From: Pelagimonas varians
GTDB taxonomy: Bacteria; Pseudomonadota; Alphaproteobacteria; Rhodobacterales; Rhodobacteraceae
NCBI RefSeq assembly: GCF_003208435.1
Contig: NZ_QKMF01000001.1
Coordinates: 310,001 to 374,000 of the forward strand
Reading direction: 5' to 3'
Length of the DNA: 64,000 nucleotides
Position 1 is the stretch's first letter. Every line of letters begins with the position of its first letter. Both the position numbers and the translations under genes were made by a program. A model generated the notes under the pieces. The model was not told the DNA's origin. It was given only the letters and a program-made list of their open reading frames with translations, and did no database searches. Of the stretch, positions 54,159-63,457 are shown piece by piece.

Positions 54159-54941
54159 CTAGGCCCAATCGGGCGCGCGTTTTTCCAAAAACGCCTTGAT
54201 GCCTTCGTCGGTGTCGCGCCACAGCATGTTTTCAACCATGACCTTGCCGGTATAGGCATAGGCCTCATCCAAGGACATCGGGAGCTGTTCGTAAAACGCT
54301 TCTTTGCCGATCGAGACCGCCGCCCCAAGCTTTGACGCTACTTTTTGCGCCAATGCCACTGTGGTGCTTTCTAAATCCTCCATCGGAACAGAACGGTTGA
54401 TCAACCCAAGACGTTCAGCCTCTGGTGCGTGGATGAAGTCGCCGGTTGTCAGCAATTCAAAGGCCCGTTTGCGCCCAATATTCCGGCTCAACGCGACCAT
54501 GGGCGTTGAACAGAACAATCCTATGTTGACACCGTTGACCCCGAAACGGGTGTTTTCAGCCGCAATCGCCATATCGCAACTGGCCACCAATTGGCAGCCT
54601 GCGGCGGTGGCGATGCCGTGCACTTGGGCAATCACGGGTTGGGGCAGGCGCTGCAAGCCCGACATTACGCGGGCGCAGCGGGTAAACAGGTCTTGAAAAT
54701 AGGCGCGGCCTTGGTCTTCGGCTTGCCGCCCGGCCTGCATTTCCTTGAGATCGTGGCCGGCACAAAACACTTTGCCGGCACCGGACAAGATGACAACACG
54801 GGCAGACCGGTCATTTTGCAACTGCTCAATCTGCGCCTGCAGAGCCGCCAGCATGCCATCTGAAAGGGGGTTCAAACGCTCTGGCGCATTCAAGCGTAAA
54901 TGTACAATGCCATTTGTGTCGTGACGTTCCAACATTTCCAT
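54159..54941 (-). CDS. enoyl-CoA hydratase/isomerase family protein
   Basis: 260 residues, crotonase fold. The oxyanion loop is [16 protein letters not shown] (~53-68) and [20 protein letters not shown] (~108-127) is the second. The catalytic Glu positions of ECHA are not clearly kept ([17 protein letters not shown]), so it may act as an isomerase, decarboxylase or thioesterase-like member (ECHDC3-type). ATG at 54941 with AAGGAG. Divergent from a hotdog thioesterase-like gene, which suggests related acyl-CoA work. Confidence 0.85.
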   Translation of the reverse strand: MEMLERHDTNGIVHLRLNAPERLNPLSDGMLAALQAQIEQLQNDRSARVVILSGAGKVFCAGHDLKEMQAGRQAEDQGRAYFQDLFTRCARVMSGLQRLPQPVIAQVHGIATAAGCQLVASCDMAIAAENTRFGVNGVNIGLFCSTPMVALSRNIGRKRAFELLTTGDFIHAPEAERLGLINRSVPMEDLESTTVALAQKVASKLGAAVSIGKEAFYEQLPMSLDEAYAYTGKVMVENMLWRDTDEGIKAFLEKRAPDWA

Positions 54942-54997
54942 CTTGCCCTTCTCCTTAGCCAAAGCCAGCGTAGCGCCGAGCGTACAGGGAGGAAAGC

Positions 54998-55420
54998 ATG
55001 GAAATTGTTGTAAATGCAGAAGAGATGACAGGATTTCTGCAAGAGGTGTTCCCTCAGGTCGACGGAATGTTTGGCATCGACAGGTTGGACGAGGATCTGC
55101 TGGTGATGCGGTTGTTCTCGCATGACAGGCACCTGCGCCCGGGCGGCACTGTTTCCGGTCCGGCGATGTTTTCACTGGCGGATGTGGCGGCTTATGTGGC
55201 GACAATGGCCCGCATCGGCCGCGAAGCCCTAGCGGTGACAACCCATTGCAGCATTGATTTTATGCGCAAGCCGGTGTCCGGCGCTGATGTTTTGGCCGAA
55301 GCGCGGATTTTGAAGTTGGGCAAGGCGCTCAGCGTTACGGATGTTTTGTTGTTTAGCGAAGGCCAATCCGAACCTGTCGCGCATGCCTCTTTGACCTATT
55401 CCTTGCCGCCCAAACGATAA
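54998..55420 (+). CDS. PaaI-like hotdog thioesterase
   Basis: 140 residues, a single hotdog domain: RHLRPGGTVSGPAMFSLADVAAYVATMARIG (central helix with Asp in place of the PaaI catalytic Asp/Glu) followed by THCSIDFMRKP. Members hydrolyse acyl-CoA, often of aromatic or short acids. ATG at 54998 after GAGGGAAAG. It shares a 56-base promoter region with the divergent enoyl-CoA hydratase gene. Confidence 0.83.
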   Translation: MEIVVNAEEMTGFLQEVFPQVDGMFGIDRLDEDLLVMRLFSHDRHLRPGGTVSGPAMFSLADVAAYVATMARIGREALAVTTHCSIDFMRKPVSGADVLAEARILKLGKALSVTDVLLFSEGQSEPVAHASLTYSLPPKR

Positions 55421-55516
55421 AATCAACATCGGGACATGAGCTGCCCTTGCCCCTCGGGCGGAGGCCAGCATACTAGGGCAAACACCGGTTGGTGGACTTT
55501 GAGGTAGGGGAAAGCT

Positions 55517-56710
55517 GTGGAACATTTGTTTGCCTTGGTCGCTTTTGTGACGCTGGTGTATTGTCTGTTTTCGGCAAAACTGGGTCAATTCGCCATCACA
55601 ATGCCGATGTTTTTCTTGGTGTTTGGCTGCGCACTTGCCTTTAGTGGCGCGGTGTTTGAGGGCGAAGATGCCACAGTGTTCCATTCATTGGCGGAAATCA
55701 CACTGGCACTTTTGCTCTTTGCGGATGCCACCGGTTTGCACGGCGACACAGTGCGCAAAATACAAGCACGAACGGCGCGCATGCTGCTGATTGGTTTGCC
55801 GTTGGCAATTGTGTTCGGGGCGTTGATCAATCTTGCTATTTTGCCTGATCTACCGCTGTGGTCCGCCTTTTTGTTGGCGGCCTTGTTGGCCCCAACGGAT
55901 GCAGCCTTGGGGCAGTCAATCCAGACCAACGAACGCATTCCCCAAGCGTTGCGTGATGCGATGAACGCAGAAAGCGGGCTGAACGATGGTTTGGCACTGC
56001 CCTTTGTGATCTTTTTCGCGGGTCTTGCCGCCAGTCACAGTGAGGGCGGCGAAAGCAGTCGCTTGATGGTCTTGGTGGCATCTCAGGTTGGGATCGGGGC
56101 TGCGGTGGGCTTTGTTCTAGGGGCCTTAGCGGGAAAAACCCGAAATTACATCATGGCCAATCAGTTGATGGATCATGGATTGACCAAGGTTTCTGCCTTG
56201 CTGGTTGTGGCCTTTGTCTACTTTGCGGCAGAGCACGCGGGCGGCAACTCTTTTGTTGCGGTGTTTGTAGCAGGGGTTGCCTATACCAACTTTTCCAACA
56301 GCCCTGTCACCCATGCCCGTAATTTTCTGGAGGGTGACGGACAGCTGTTTGCGATGATCAGCTTTTTGTTCATCGGTATGGCCTTTGTGCCTGATGCGAT
56401 CAAATCGCTGACCGCCGGTGGGCTTTTGGTGATTGCCCTGTCTTTGTTGGTGGTCCGGCCTTTGGCGATCTACCTGTCGTTACTGACCACAAAAACCACA
56501 AAAAACGAGCGGTTCTTCTACGGCTGGTTTGGGCCGCGCGGGTTGGCGACGGCGCTGTTTGCGGTTTTCGTCACGCAGGACTTTGACAACATTCCGGGCA
56601 TCGACACGATTTTGGCCATCGCGTTCACCACTGTGTTTGTCTCGGCTATGGTGCATGGCGTTACGGCAAAATTCGCAACACAACTCTTCAAGCTCGACCG
56701 TATGGACTAG
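55517..56710 (+). CDS. Na+/H+ antiporter, CPA1 (NhaP) type
   Basis: 397 residues, 12-13 hydrophobic segments; GTG start at 55517 with AGGGGAAA before it. CPA1 marks are LLLFADATGL, LLAPTDAALGQSI (the TD pair of the ion site) and NAESGLNDGLALPFVIFF (the ND Asp of electroneutral exchangers), with FGPRGLATALFAVFV near the end. It exports Na+ in exchange for H+, which fits a marine bacterium. There is no long cytoplasmic C-tail. Confidence 0.9.
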   Translation: MEHLFALVAFVTLVYCLFSAKLGQFAITMPMFFLVFGCALAFSGAVFEGEDATVFHSLAEITLALLLFADATGLHGDTVRKIQARTARMLLIGLPLAIVFGALINLAILPDLPLWSAFLLAALLAPTDAALGQSIQTNERIPQALRDAMNAESGLNDGLALPFVIFFAGLAASHSEGGESSRLMVLVASQVGIGAAVGFVLGALAGKTRNYIMANQLMDHGLTKVSALLVVAFVYFAAEHAGGNSFVAVFVAGVAYTNFSNSPVTHARNFLEGDGQLFAMISFLFIGMAFVPDAIKSLTAGGLLVIALSLLVVRPLAIYLSLLTTKTTKNERFFYGWFGPRGLATALFAVFVTQDFDNIPGIDTILAIAFTTVFVSAMVHGVTAKFATQLFKLDRMD

Positions 56711-56753
56711 CGTGGACCTACGCGACGGGGAGTTAACGTCACTAGCCTCCAAA

Positions 56754-56786
56754 TAAAAAATCCGGATGCAGCAGGCTGCACCCGGA
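56754..56786 (-). terminator. terminator of the DUF1127 gene
   Basis: TCCGGATGCAGC (56761-56772) pairs with GCTGCACCCGGA (56775-56786, one mismatch). Read leftward it is followed by a run of six T. It may also stop the antiporter transcript. Confidence 0.85.
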
Positions 56787-56807
56787 CTGATGCGCCTGGG
56801 AGAGGCG

Positions 56808-57059
56808 CTAGTGGTAGGGGCGGCGTGTCGCCAGCCCTTCCCAAAAATGATGGCTCAGTTCATCACGGGCTGCGTCGGGACTGAGCCCGATATCGCGCAG
56901 CAAATGCGGATCCAGATGATCAAGCGCACGGCGTGTGCGTTGGCGGGTGGACCATTGTGTCAGTACAACTGCCATCTTAACCGCAACACCTGCAAGGGCA
57001 GGGAGGTTGTTGGTGGCATTCAAATACGCGAGGTCGGGCCGAAGGGCTGTTTGTACCAT
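56808..57059 (-). CDS. DUF1127 small protein
   Basis: 83 residues. The C-terminal half has the DUF1127 (YjiS-like) arginine-rich helix pair RRALDHLDPHLLRDIGLSPDAARDE. The ATG at 57059 follows AAGGATTTGACC. Short DUF1127 proteins in alphaproteobacteria bind RNA or affect phosphate and stress responses. It is divergent from a MocR regulator and so may be its target. Confidence 0.88.
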   Translation of the reverse strand: MVQTALRPDLAYLNATNNLPALAGVAVKMAVVLTQWSTRQRTRRALDHLDPHLLRDIGLSPDAARDELSHHFWEGLATRRPYH

Positions 57060-57075
57060 GGTCAAATCCTTCTAA

Positions 57076-57167
57076 ATTGTATTGACACAAAGCTGCTACA
57101 TGCAGTAATTGTTCTGTTACAGATTGATTTACCTAAGGTCGATAAAAATATTGTAATGAATACAATT
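57076..57167. promoter_or_regulatory. ATTGTA/TACAAT half-sites, putative MocR operators
   Basis: ATTGTA at 57076-57081, and the dyad ATTGTA (57150-57155), five bases, TACAAT (57161-57166). The dyad covers the start codon of the MocR gene. An AATTGTATT/AATACAATT pair (57075, 57159) is also inverted across the region. This pattern fits an autoregulated GntR/MocR regulator. Confidence 0.45.
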
Positions 57168-58559
57168 CAAGCCCTCTACGATGCGCAAACCGCCAAGGCA
57201 AAATATCAAGCCGTGGCCGGTGCCATACGACAAGCCATTGCCGATGGTGTGTTGTCCGAAAATGAGAAACTGCCGCCGGTGCGTGAGTTGGCATGGAGCT
57301 TGCAGATAACGCCCGGAACAGTTGCCCGGGCTTACACCGTGCTAACCGACGACGGCACCGTGTTTGCAGAGGTCGGGCGCGGCACTTTTGTAGCCCCTTT
57401 GGTGTTGGATGATGCACCTGCGTGGAACAAAAAGAAGACGCGGGAGTATGCCCGGCAAGACACTGATATTGTAAGTCTTTATTCACCTAAACTGCCCAAT
57501 TTAGGGCAGGCAGACTTGATCCATGACAGCTTTGCGACCATGGCCAAAAGGCCGGATTCCGAATTTCTAGCCTATCCCGGACGTGATGCCGCGCTTGGGG
57601 CGCAGCGTGCGGCCCTGCGGTGGTTGTCGAGCATGGAGCTAGGCGCCGTAAACGAGCGGGATTTGGTTTTGTCGCATGGCGCTCAAAACGGGGTGCTCAT
57701 GATCATGCAGGCGATCCTCGCTGGTGCGGCCCCTGTGGTGCTGGTCGAAGAGCTGTCTTATCCGGGGTTTCGCCGTGCGGCGCAGCTTTTGCGGGCGATT
57801 GTCGTTCCGGTCCCAATGGATGACCATGGCATTGTACCTGAAACCTTGGAGGAATTGACCAAAAAGCACGGGGCGCAGATTCTTTGTACCTGTCCCTCCG
57901 TACACAATCCGACTGTTCGCATCACCAGTGACCAGCGACGCCGAGACATTGCGGCGGTTGCCAAACGGACTGGCCTGCATGTGATTGAAGATGAATCCTA
58001 CCGGCTGAGTGTGTCTGATGCCCCGACATATAGATCCTTGTTGCCCGATCAAGGCTGGTTTGTGACCTCGATTTCCAAGTCGTTTTCACCGTCTTTGCGG
58101 GTCGGGTTTGTTGTGGCTCCCAAGGCGCATCGCGACGCACTTCGGCGCACCGGCGAACGCGGTTTCTTTGGCTTGGCGGTCCCGCTGATCCATGCCGCAG
58201 AAGACATCCTGAGCCGTCCTGAAACCTATGAAATGATGGATGCCATCAGGCTTGAGATGCGCAAATACATTCATGCTGGGGTCAACGCTTTGGGGGGGTA
58301 TGACATTACGTGGCACCCGGATGTTCCTTATATATGGCTGTCGTTGCCCGAGGGGTGGCGGGCCTCCGCCTTTGCCCAAGCCGCAGAGGCGCAAGGCGCG
58401 CAGCTGCGCACAGCCGAGGACTATGTGCCACGCAACGGGTTTGCCCCGCATGCGGTGCGGCTGGCCGTCAATGCCAGCGTTTCGCTCAACAGCTTTGAAA
58501 ATGCTCTGGAACGAATACGGGCACTGCTTGATAATCCACCAGAGTCCTTAGCTGGGTGA
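57156..58559 (+). CDS. MocR-type regulator (GntR helix-turn-helix fused to aminotransferase)
   Basis: 467 residues from the ATG at 57156. Residues ~10-78 are a GntR winged helix (KYQAVAGAIRQAIADGVLSENEKLPPVRELAWSLQITPGTVARAYTVL). The rest is a fold-type I aminotransferase domain with the PLP lysine in TSISKSFSPSLRVGFVV and the Asn/Tyr/Asp binding set (CPSVHNPTVR, IEDESYRL). MocR proteins bind PLP as a signal and often control pyridoxal or amino-acid genes next door; here the divergent neighbour is a DUF1127 gene. Confidence 0.9.
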   Translation: MNTIQALYDAQTAKAKYQAVAGAIRQAIADGVLSENEKLPPVRELAWSLQITPGTVARAYTVLTDDGTVFAEVGRGTFVAPLVLDDAPAWNKKKTREYARQDTDIVSLYSPKLPNLGQADLIHDSFATMAKRPDSEFLAYPGRDAALGAQRAALRWLSSMELGAVNERDLVLSHGAQNGVLMIMQAILAGAAPVVLVEELSYPGFRRAAQLLRAIVVPVPMDDHGIVPETLEELTKKHGAQILCTCPSVHNPTVRITSDQRRRDIAAVAKRTGLHVIEDESYRLSVSDAPTYRSLLPDQGWFVTSISKSFSPSLRVGFVVAPKAHRDALRRTGERGFFGLAVPLIHAAEDILSRPETYEMMDAIRLEMRKYIHAGVNALGGYDITWHPDVPYIWLSLPEGWRASAFAQAAEAQGAQLRTAEDYVPRNGFAPHAVRLAVNASVSLNSFENALERIRALLDNPPESLAG

Positions 58560-58641
58560 TTCAAGCTCCAATGCATTGGGGTAATATAATACCTTAATTT
58601 TAAGTGACTGAATTAAAAGGGTAAATTGAATTTTCTTGCCG

Positions 58642-58669
58642 TTGACTGTGCGGCCAGCCTGTATATAAC
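58642..58669 (+). promoter_or_regulatory. sigma70 promoter of rplM-rpsI
   Basis: TTGACT (58642-58647), 16 bases, TATAAC (58664-58669), 69 bases before the rplM start. Both hexamers are near consensus, as expected for ribosomal protein genes. Confidence 0.6.
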
Positions 58670-58737
58670 CGCTCCATCGGATTTCGGGCCGGGCCAGTGA
58701 TGGCGCGGCCCTTGCTTATCGAAATGGAAACAGACCC

Positions 58738-59196
58738 ATGAAAACCTTCTCTGCTAAACCAGCAGATATCGAGAAGAAGTGGATCATCATCGACGCCGAA
58801 GGCGTGGTGCTGGGCCGTCTTGCCTCGATTATCGCTGTTCGCTTGCGTGGCAAGCACAAGCCTTCTTTCACGCCTCACATGGATTGTGGTGACAATGTCA
58901 TCGTCATCAATGCTGAAAAAGTACAAATGACCGGCAAGAAGCGCGAAGAAAACTTCTACTGGCACACCGGTCACCCCGGTGGGATCAAATCGCGCACCAA
59001 AGCCGAGATCCTCGAAGGCAAGCATCCTGAGCGCGTTGTCACTCAGGCGGTCAAGCGTATGCTGCCAGGCAACCGCCTGTCGCGTCAGATCATGACCAAC
59101 CTGCGCGTCTATGCCGGCGCCGAGCACCCCCACGAGGCCCAGAGCCCCGAAGTGCTTGACGTCAAATCGATGAACAAGAAAAACACGCGGGTATAA
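58738..59196 (+). CDS. rplM: 50S ribosomal protein L13
   Basis: 152 residues with [16 protein letters not shown], the [18 protein letters not shown] core and [22 protein letters not shown]. It binds 23S rRNA early in assembly. It is followed after three bases by rpsI, the conserved L13-S9 operon. Confidence 0.98.
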   Translation: MKTFSAKPADIEKKWIIIDAEGVVLGRLASIIAVRLRGKHKPSFTPHMDCGDNVIVINAEKVQMTGKKREENFYWHTGHPGGIKSRTKAEILEGKHPERVVTQAVKRMLPGNRLSRQIMTNLRVYAGAEHPHEAQSPEVLDVKSMNKKNTRV

Positions 59197-59199
59197 ACG

Positions 59200-59688
59200 A
59201 TGTCAGATCAGATCAATTCTTTGGAAGAGCTGGCCGGTGTTGCAGGTGTTGAAGCTGCAGAAGCCGAAGTTGTCGCTCCTCGTGAGCCCGTTCGTGACGA
59301 ACTGGGCCGCGCCTATGCAACTGGTAAACGTAAGGACGCCATCGCGCGCGTCTGGATCAAACCAGGTTCCGGCAAGGTAACTGTCAACGGCCGCGAGATG
59401 GACAAGTATTTTGCCCGTCCCGTTTTGCAGATGATCCTGCGTCAGCCGTTCCAGATTGCTGGCCGTGAAGGTGAATTCGACGTATATGCAACCGTCAAAG
59501 GTGGTGGCCTGTCCGGTCAGGCTGGCGCGGTTAAGCACGGCATTTCCAAAGCCCTGCAACTGTACGAACCCTCCTTGCGCGGCGCGCTGAAAGCGGCAGG
59601 CTTCCTGACCCGTGACAGCCGTGTTGTTGAGCGTAAGAAATTCGGTAAGCGCAAAGCGCGTCGTTCGTTCCAGTTCTCGAAGCGCTAA
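59200..59688 (+). CDS. rpsI: 30S ribosomal protein S9
   Basis: 162 residues. The S9 body ([45 protein letters not shown]) ends with the basic tail [16 protein letters not shown], which reaches the P-site tRNA. The first ~35 residues are an extra acidic/alanine lead typical of alphaproteobacterial S9. Confidence 0.98.
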   Translation: MSDQINSLEELAGVAGVEAAEAEVVAPREPVRDELGRAYATGKRKDAIARVWIKPGSGKVTVNGREMDKYFARPVLQMILRQPFQIAGREGEFDVYATVKGGGLSGQAGAVKHGISKALQLYEPSLRGALKAAGFLTRDSRVVERKKFGKRKARRSFQFSKR

Positions 59689-59708
59689 TCGCCTTCGAAT
59701 ACGAATTC

Positions 59709-59740
59709 AAAAGGCCGCCCGGTTTGGGCGGCCTTTTTTG
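59709..59740. terminator. terminator of rplM-rpsI
   Basis: AAAAGGCCGCCC (59709-59720) and GGGCGGCC plus six T (59726-59739) around a 5-base loop. The A-run on the left lets it also stop the leftward ATP-grasp gene. Confidence 0.92.
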
Positions 59741-60664
59741 TTAGCGTATTTGTGGAAGCGTCCAAAGGTCGCCGAATTTGCGGTCCCATTCGGGCGGGTG
59801 AAAAGGGTTCATGCCACTGCCGCGGTACAAGGTGAGCTCATTGAGGACAATTCTGTCGTCGGTAAACAAAAAATCCACCCGAATGCTGTCAAAACCTTTG
59901 GCCATGACCTGAGCCAGCTCCAGCATCTCTTCGTATAGGGCGGGTTTTGTCGGTATCTCTCGTTTGTGCATTTCCAAGGAATGGAAATCATATGGGGTCC
60001 AATTCGGGTGTAGGTAATGCTGAGCCCATTCGCCAAACCGATCATCGTCCCACAAAACGAAATGGCATTCTTCGTTGAAAAACATGAATTTCATATCATC
60101 GGGCGCACGTCCGTCTTTGGTTTCCAAAAACTCTTCAAACATGACTTGCCGTTTAATGGGTTGATACGCCCATTCTTGTTTCATCTTGCCGTAAGACCGG
60201 CGCAACCAACGCGCCATTTCATCCCGGAGCAAGGTTTCATCCAAGGGATCATCCGGAGTGACAAATACGTTCCAGCCGCTGGCGTGATTGGCCTTGGCAG
60301 CATAGGACGCCGGAAGCTGCTTGAAATCAAACCCATAGGGGGTATCCGTCGTGGCATATAACTCGGTCATCACCTCGTCCGCGCGGGACTGGCCCAGCCG
60401 GGCGACAATCTCGTCACGCAGCAATATCTTGTCTGAAATTTTGGGGTAAAGCGGATTGTGGTCGTAAACTTTGCGCCAGTTGACCTTGTCGTTATATGTT
60501 TTGGGATCTTGAAGGTTTGGCCGGTAGCCTAGCCGTCGCTCTGCATAATCCAGCAGCCGCCGATACCCTTGGTAATGGTCAAGCCGGCTCTTCACCTCAA
60601 GTTTGAATTCGTCTATTGCGTCTTGAAACCGGGAGCTGTGAGGTTGCGGGTTGTGAATGAGCAT
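59741..60664 (-). CDS. TupA-like ATP-grasp protein
   Basis: 307 residues. The pattern YNDKVNWRKVYDHNPLYPKISDKILLRDEIVARLG at ~58-92, then YAAKANHASGWNVFV, QVMFEEFLE and DSIRVDFLFTDDRIVLNELTLYRGSGM, fits the TupA-like ATP-grasp family (teichuronopeptide/capsule type). These presumably ligate an amino acid or amine to a sugar acid on a surface polymer. The metal ligands Asp and Glu are in RVDFLF and LNELT. It is divergent from a glycosyltransferase, 47 bases apart, so both may act on one surface glycan. Confidence 0.82.
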   Translation of the reverse strand: MLIHNPQPHSSRFQDAIDEFKLEVKSRLDHYQGYRRLLDYAERRLGYRPNLQDPKTYNDKVNWRKVYDHNPLYPKISDKILLRDEIVARLGQSRADEVMTELYATTDTPYGFDFKQLPASYAAKANHASGWNVFVTPDDPLDETLLRDEMARWLRRSYGKMKQEWAYQPIKRQVMFEEFLETKDGRAPDDMKFMFFNEECHFVLWDDDRFGEWAQHYLHPNWTPYDFHSLEMHKREIPTKPALYEEMLELAQVMAKGFDSIRVDFLFTDDRIVLNELTLYRGSGMNPFHPPEWDRKFGDLWTLPQIR

Positions 60665-60711
60665 TTTCGGTCCTGCGTCGGATTTGGCGTGTTCGGAGCA
60701 AAGGTAGCACC

Positions 60712-61860
60712 ATGAAAGCCTGTATTGTTGTTGGAACCTATTATTCGCCTGGGCAAACGTTTGTAAATAGACACATTGAACATCTGTTTGGCGGAAACAC
60801 CCTGGTGATTTCGGACGATATCAATGATTTACGGCCTGTGGACGCGCGGTTTTTGAACCGCTCCGACGTGACACCGACGGCTGTGGACAAGCTTTTTGCA
60901 CCGTTTCAGAAGGCCTATAGCCATATCAGCCAAGGTACCAAACGCGTTCCTTACGGGCCCGATCGTAGCCGGGTGATCTCCTTTCTCAAGCTACATAAGC
61001 CGGATGTGATTTTGTCCGAATTCGGACCGCAGGGTGTATCCATGGCCAAAGTCGCTCAAGACATGGGAATTCCCATGTTCTGCTATTTTCGTGGTAGCGA
61101 TGCATCCAGCCGCGTGCGGCATAAACATGTGCAGCGCGCCTATCGCCTGATGATGCCCCGGCTGCGCGGTATTTTCGCGGTGTCACAGTTTCTGATCGAC
61201 AATATGGCGGCGCATGGTGTGGTGCACCCGCAGTCTGTTGTGATCCCTTCGGGTGTCGATATCCGGCGGTTTTTTCCAGAAACCAAAGTGCCGAACAGTT
61301 GCTTGGCCGTTGGACGGTTTGTTGAGAAAAAAGCCCCGCTGCTGACTATAAAAGCCTTTGCCGAAGCGCTGAAACACCACCCCGATGCAAGTTTGACCAT
61401 GATTGGTGACGGCGATTTGCTTGAGCCTTCGCGGGCATTGGTCGCAGAACTGGGAATTGGGGACAGTGTCGATTTGCCGGGGGCGTTGCCGCATGATGAC
61501 GTTCGCAAAAAACTGGTTCAGACCGAATTCTTCTTGCAGCATTCGATCACGGCCAATAACGGCAATACCGAAGGTCTTCCAACAGCCATCCAAGAGGCGA
61601 TGGCCGCCGGCAGCATCACAGTCACAACCCGCCATGCCGGGATTCCAGAGGCCTTGGATCAAGGTGAAACCGGTTTCATGGTCGAAGAGCATGACGCAAT
61701 CGCATACAATGCAGCTGTGCTGCAAGCAATGTCGATGTCGGTTGAGAACAAAAGAGAGATGGCGCAAAAGGCGCGTCAGGTCGCGGTGGAACGCTTTGAT
61801 AATGCGCAGCTTTTGATAAAGCTGGAGCAAGAGATCACCCGAGCAATCGCTGCAAAATAA
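60712..61860 (+). CDS. glycosyltransferase family 4 (GT-B)
   Basis: 382 residues with two Rossmann halves. The N-terminal half has GTYYSPGQTFVNRHIEHL; the C-terminal half has FAVSQFLIDNMAAHGV, VIPSGVDIRRFFPE, VGRFVEKKAPLLTIKAF and the donor-binding NTEGLPTAIQEAMAAGSITVTTRHAGIPE with the E-x7-E pattern of GT4. It adds a sugar to a lipid- or saccharide-linked acceptor on the cytoplasmic side. The partner is the divergent TupA-like gene; no polymerase or transporter is nearby. Confidence 0.9.
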   Translation: MKACIVVGTYYSPGQTFVNRHIEHLFGGNTLVISDDINDLRPVDARFLNRSDVTPTAVDKLFAPFQKAYSHISQGTKRVPYGPDRSRVISFLKLHKPDVILSEFGPQGVSMAKVAQDMGIPMFCYFRGSDASSRVRHKHVQRAYRLMMPRLRGIFAVSQFLIDNMAAHGVVHPQSVVIPSGVDIRRFFPETKVPNSCLAVGRFVEKKAPLLTIKAFAEALKHHPDASLTMIGDGDLLEPSRALVAELGIGDSVDLPGALPHDDVRKKLVQTEFFLQHSITANNGNTEGLPTAIQEAMAAGSITVTTRHAGIPEALDQGETGFMVEEHDAIAYNAAVLQAMSMSVENKREMAQKARQVAVERFDNAQLLIKLEQEITRAIAAK

Positions 61861-62478
61861 CTATTTGTCAGCCGGGATCAAACCCAAGCCCCGCAAATAG
61901 ATCCCGATCCCGGTTTCCAAAAGGTCTTCTGGTGGAAACGGGGCCTGTGTGCCGGGAGAATTTCTGGCGAAGAGTTCTACAACACCGTGGCTGAGCGCCC
62001 AGATATGGGCGGAAAACATCGCGGGTGGCGGGCGCTTTTCCGGTGGAATGTGTTTGGACAATTCCGAAGCTGCACGTTCCAAGACCCCGCGCGCTTTGGC
62101 CGAGGCCGAGGCCAGCTCCGGCGAATGGTTTACGCTGATTCCGCTTTCGAACATCGCGATATAATGGCCGGGGTATCGGCGGGCAAATGCCAAATAGGCG
62201 CGGCCGGTTGCTTCAAAGGCTGCCAAAGCGGACGGCTGGCCGCTGTCATAGGCAAACTGCATAACGTCCGCGAAGATTTCATAGCCTTGGCGGGCGGCCT
62301 CAGCGATGAGATCTTCGCGGCCGGCAAAATGCCGATACACAGCGGCTGGCGTTACTCCGGCCTTTTTCGCGGCTTCGGATAAGGTAAAGCCAGTCGGGCC
62401 CTTATCCTCAATAAGGGATAGGGCAGATTCGACCAAAGCCAATCGAAGATTTCCGTGATGATATCCGCGTTTAGGCAT
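61861..62478 (-). CDS. TetR/AcrR family transcriptional regulator
   Basis: 205 residues from the ATG at 62478. The helix-turn-helix is GFTLSEAAKKAGVTPAAVYRHFAGREDLIAEAA (~30-62), and a TetR_C-type ligand domain follows (WALSHGVVELFARNSPG at ~170). The ligand and target are unknown. The gene starts right behind ppk2 (6 bases after its stop), so the two are cotranscribed, and it may regulate the ppk2 unit. Confidence 0.9.
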   Translation of the reverse strand: MPKRGYHHGNLRLALVESALSLIEDKGPTGFTLSEAAKKAGVTPAAVYRHFAGREDLIAEAARQGYEIFADVMQFAYDSGQPSALAAFEATGRAYLAFARRYPGHYIAMFESGISVNHSPELASASAKARGVLERAASELSKHIPPEKRPPPAMFSAHIWALSHGVVELFARNSPGTQAPFPPEDLLETGIGIYLRGLGLIPADK

Positions 62479-62483
62479 CGTTC

Positions 62484-63374
62484 TTAATGTGCTGCCTTGC
62501 TGTTGGAACTGTTCCAGATTTCTGGTCCAGCACAAATTTTCGGGTCCGTGTCCCCAATGGACTTGGCGTCTTTTTGGGCATAATCAAGGCTGTTCAACAC
62601 ATGCCGGATGGCCTGCAAGCGCGCCCGCTTTTTGTCGTCAGAGCGGATCACTGTCCAGGGCGCGTCCTTGGTATGGGTGCGCTCAAGGGTTTCTTGAATC
62701 GCTTCTGAATAGGCATCCCATTTCTTCAAACCTTCAACGTCGATCCACGACAGCTTCCACTGTTTTAACAGATCGCTTTCGCGTTTCAAAAACCGGCGCA
62801 ATTGTTCTGCGCGGCCAACGTTGAGCCAGAATTTAAAGACATGTATGCCTTCGTCCACCAACATTCGTTCAAAGTCAGGGGTTTGCTGGAAGAAATGCTT
62901 TCGCTGCTCTGGTTCGCAAAACCCAAAAACATGTTCCACAACGCCGCGATTGTACCAGCTGCGATCAAAGAAAACGATTTCACCGCCGGCGGGCAGATGA
63001 TCAATATAGCGTTGGAAATACCATTGTGTGGCTTCGGTGTCCGAAGGTTTGGACAGCGCGACCACGCGGGCACCGCGGGGGTTCAGGTTGGTCCGGAACC
63101 GGCTGATTGTGCCGCCTTTGCCAGCGGCGTCGCGGCCCTCAAAGACGATGGCAATCCGCGCACCGGTTTGCTTGGCCCAAGCTTGCAGTTTGACCAGTTC
63201 AACCTGCAAGTCGTCCATCTCGCGCTCATAGTCTTTGCGCTTCATCTGGCTTTTGTATGGATAGGATGCATCCAGAATGTCATCCTTGTCGGCAGTCTTG
63301 ATCGCGCGCCTGATTTCCTCAGGCGCGGTGTCTTGGTGAAACGCCGAAATGGCACCATCAAACGGCAAGGTCAT
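62484..63374 (-). CDS. ppk2: polyphosphate kinase 2
   Basis: 296 residues, single PPK2 domain (class I): Walker [10 protein letters not shown] (~80-88), Walker [12 protein letters not shown] (~136-146), and the lid [29 protein letters not shown]. It makes GTP or ATP from polyphosphate and a nucleoside diphosphate, and some members make polyphosphate. Nucleotide preference cannot be read from sequence. Upstream of a TetR gene in one transcript. Confidence 0.95.
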   Translation of the reverse strand: MTLPFDGAISAFHQDTAPEEIRRAIKTADKDDILDASYPYKSQMKRKDYEREMDDLQVELVKLQAWAKQTGARIAIVFEGRDAAGKGGTISRFRTNLNPRGARVVALSKPSDTEATQWYFQRYIDHLPAGGEIVFFDRSWYNRGVVEHVFGFCEPEQRKHFFQQTPDFERMLVDEGIHVFKFWLNVGRAEQLRRFLKRESDLLKQWKLSWIDVEGLKKWDAYSEAIQETLERTHTKDAPWTVIRSDDKKRARLQAIRHVLNSLDYAQKDAKSIGDTDPKICAGPEIWNSSNSKAAH

Positions 63375-63457
63375 GTCTGCTCCTCTTCGTATCCGATGGA
63401 TACTATGTGACGCCCCAAGGCTGAACGCAAACGGTTGCCGTCGATTTAACGTCAGCC

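Noticed and set aside
54098-54328. A longer TrmFO start at 54328
   Set aside because: It would run through the enoyl-CoA hydratase gene; the family starts at the FAD loop after the ATG at 54097.
54942-55241. A 100-residue N-terminal extension of the enoyl-CoA hydratase
   Set aside because: It is Pro/Arg/Cys-rich shadow sequence across the divergent thioesterase gene; the ATG at 54941 has a good ribosome site and the crotonase domain begins there.
56766-57155. An extended N-terminus of the MocR regulator upstream of 57156
   Set aside because: The added ~130 residues would overlap the DUF1127 gene and its terminator and do not resemble any domain; the GntR domain starts right after the ATG at 57156.
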